DNA from: CAZMRW01 sp964568805
GTDB lineage: Bacteria > Pseudomonadota > Gammaproteobacteria > Methylococcales > Methylomonadaceae
Assembly (NCBI GenBank): GCA_964568805.1
Contig: CAZMRW010000129.1
Location: 1 to 6,936, forward strand
Length of the DNA stretch: 6,936 nucleotides
Direction of reading: 5' to 3'
The translations under genes and the position numbers were made by a program. The notes beneath the pieces are model-generated. The model saw nothing but the letters and a program-made list of their open reading frames with translations, was not told the origin of the DNA and made no database searches. Below, piece by piece: positions 6,589-6,936 of this stretch. Numbering within the stretch: position 1 is the stretch's first letter; each line of letters starts with the position of its first letter.

Positions 6589-6606
6589 GGCTAATTGTAG
6601 TTAGGC
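6589..6606 (+). other. Putative integron recombination site (attI-like core)
   Basis: GTTAGGC (6600-6606) fits the integron core consensus GTTRRRY exactly. Four bases to its left, GGCTAAT (6589-6595) fits the opposed RYYYAAC box at five of seven positions. Together they form a simple site with two inverted integrase-binding boxes. The core lies 121 bases upstream of the start codon of the decayed integrase fragment, and the next gene starts 25 bases beyond it. That is where attI and the first cassette belong. A seven-base consensus occurs often by chance, so the support is mainly positional. No second core is seen up to the window end. Confidence 0.4.
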
Positions 6607-6631
6607 ATATGTAAACAGAGGATCGAGACTT

Positions 6632-6936
6632 GTGAGGCTAAACAAACATATTTTGGTAGTTATCTACTTAGTGTTGTCGTTATTCTTACTAAACCCAGAA
6701 TTGGCACTAGCTTGTAAGTCTCGCTATTACCCGGAATCCTTCCCATTAGATGAACTTAAGGAATATGACCATGTTTACGTAGTCAGGGTGGACAAGGTAA
6801 ATCTTAGTCGCCCACTTGAGGAAAGTTGGTACGCACCTCCGTTTAGTTTTGAAGGCGAAATAATGAAATCCTTTAAAGGGCCTAAAAAACCAGGCGATAT
6901 TATTCAAGCAGTAACGAACTCAAATGAAGAGGCCCA
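6632..6936 (+). CDS. Secreted protein of unknown function, partial (runs off the end)
   Basis: GTG 6632 is preceded by AGAGGA (6617-6622) at ideal spacing, and the frame is open for 101 codons to the window end. The product starts with a clear signal peptide: Arg2 and Lys5, a hydrophobic stretch at 7-20, and ALA at 25-27, with cleavage expected before Cys28. A lipoprotein is less likely because Ala, not Leu, stands at -3. The mature part begins CKSRYYPESF, then DHVYVVRVDKV and FEGEIMKSFKGPKKPGDII. This recalls small secreted proteins with a Cys-rich start and a strand pair of the form VFVGRV ... V..SFKG..PGD, a TIMP-like OB-fold pattern, but I cannot name a family with confidence. Codon use is more AT-rich than in glgB. 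It points away from the integrase remnant and starts just past the attI-like core, so it may be a gene cassette. Its 3' end, and any attC, are outside the window. Confidence 0.8.
   Translation, partial: MRLNKHILVVIYLVLSLFLLNPELALACKSRYYPESFPLDELKEYDHVYVVRVDKVNLSRPLEESWYAPPFSFEGEIMKSFKGPKKPGDIIQAVTNSNEEA

Noticed and set aside
6460..6606. A complete attC site ending at GTTAGGC.
   Set aside because: No RYYYAAC box able to pair with GTTAGGC is present at attC distance to the left, so an attI-type simple site fits better.

Overview
The window looks like chromosomal DNA of a gammaproteobacterium with moderate GC. The glycogen proteins and the CAP-domain protein resemble those of methane-oxidising Methylococcales, but that placement is a guess from memory. 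It holds a glycogen core flanked on both sides by accessory DNA in decay.

Left flank (1-627). A possible insertion-sequence end (about 1-49) is followed by a hairpin with a T-tract (72-96), then a type II toxin-antitoxin pair. The Phd/YefM-type antitoxin (118-368) is interrupted by a one-base frameshift in an A8 run. A perfect 14-bp palindrome follows the run directly. The overlapping RelE-like toxin (358-627) keeps Lys52, Lys54 and Arg61 but lacks the usual C-terminal GKR...Y block. The pair is probably inactive or becoming so.

Middle (628-6330). After a gene-free stretch with one hairpin (722-750) comes a secreted CAP/SCP-domain protein (825-1397, +). It converges on glgP, glycogen phosphorylase (1465-3990, -). 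Divergent from glgP across a 138-bp AT-rich region is glgB, the 1,4-alpha-glucan branching enzyme (4129-6330, +). GlgB builds alpha-1,6 branches and GlgP releases glucose-1-phosphate from chain ends, so the pair covers branching and mobilisation of glycogen. The synthesis genes glgC and glgA are not in the window. Both enzymes look intact, with their catalytic residues in place.

Right flank (6331-6936). Just after glgB, on the minus strand, lie the decayed first ~40 codons of an integron-type tyrosine recombinase (6353-6479). Next comes an AT-rich, hairpin-rich stretch with a perfect TATAAT. Then there is a GTTAGGC core site with a degenerate inverted partner (6589-6606). A secreted-protein gene starts at 6632, 25 bases past that core, and runs off the end. 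This order (intI pointing left, a recombination site, an open reading frame pointing right) is that of an integron platform with its first cassette. It is the most interesting part of the window and is not confirmed by any search.
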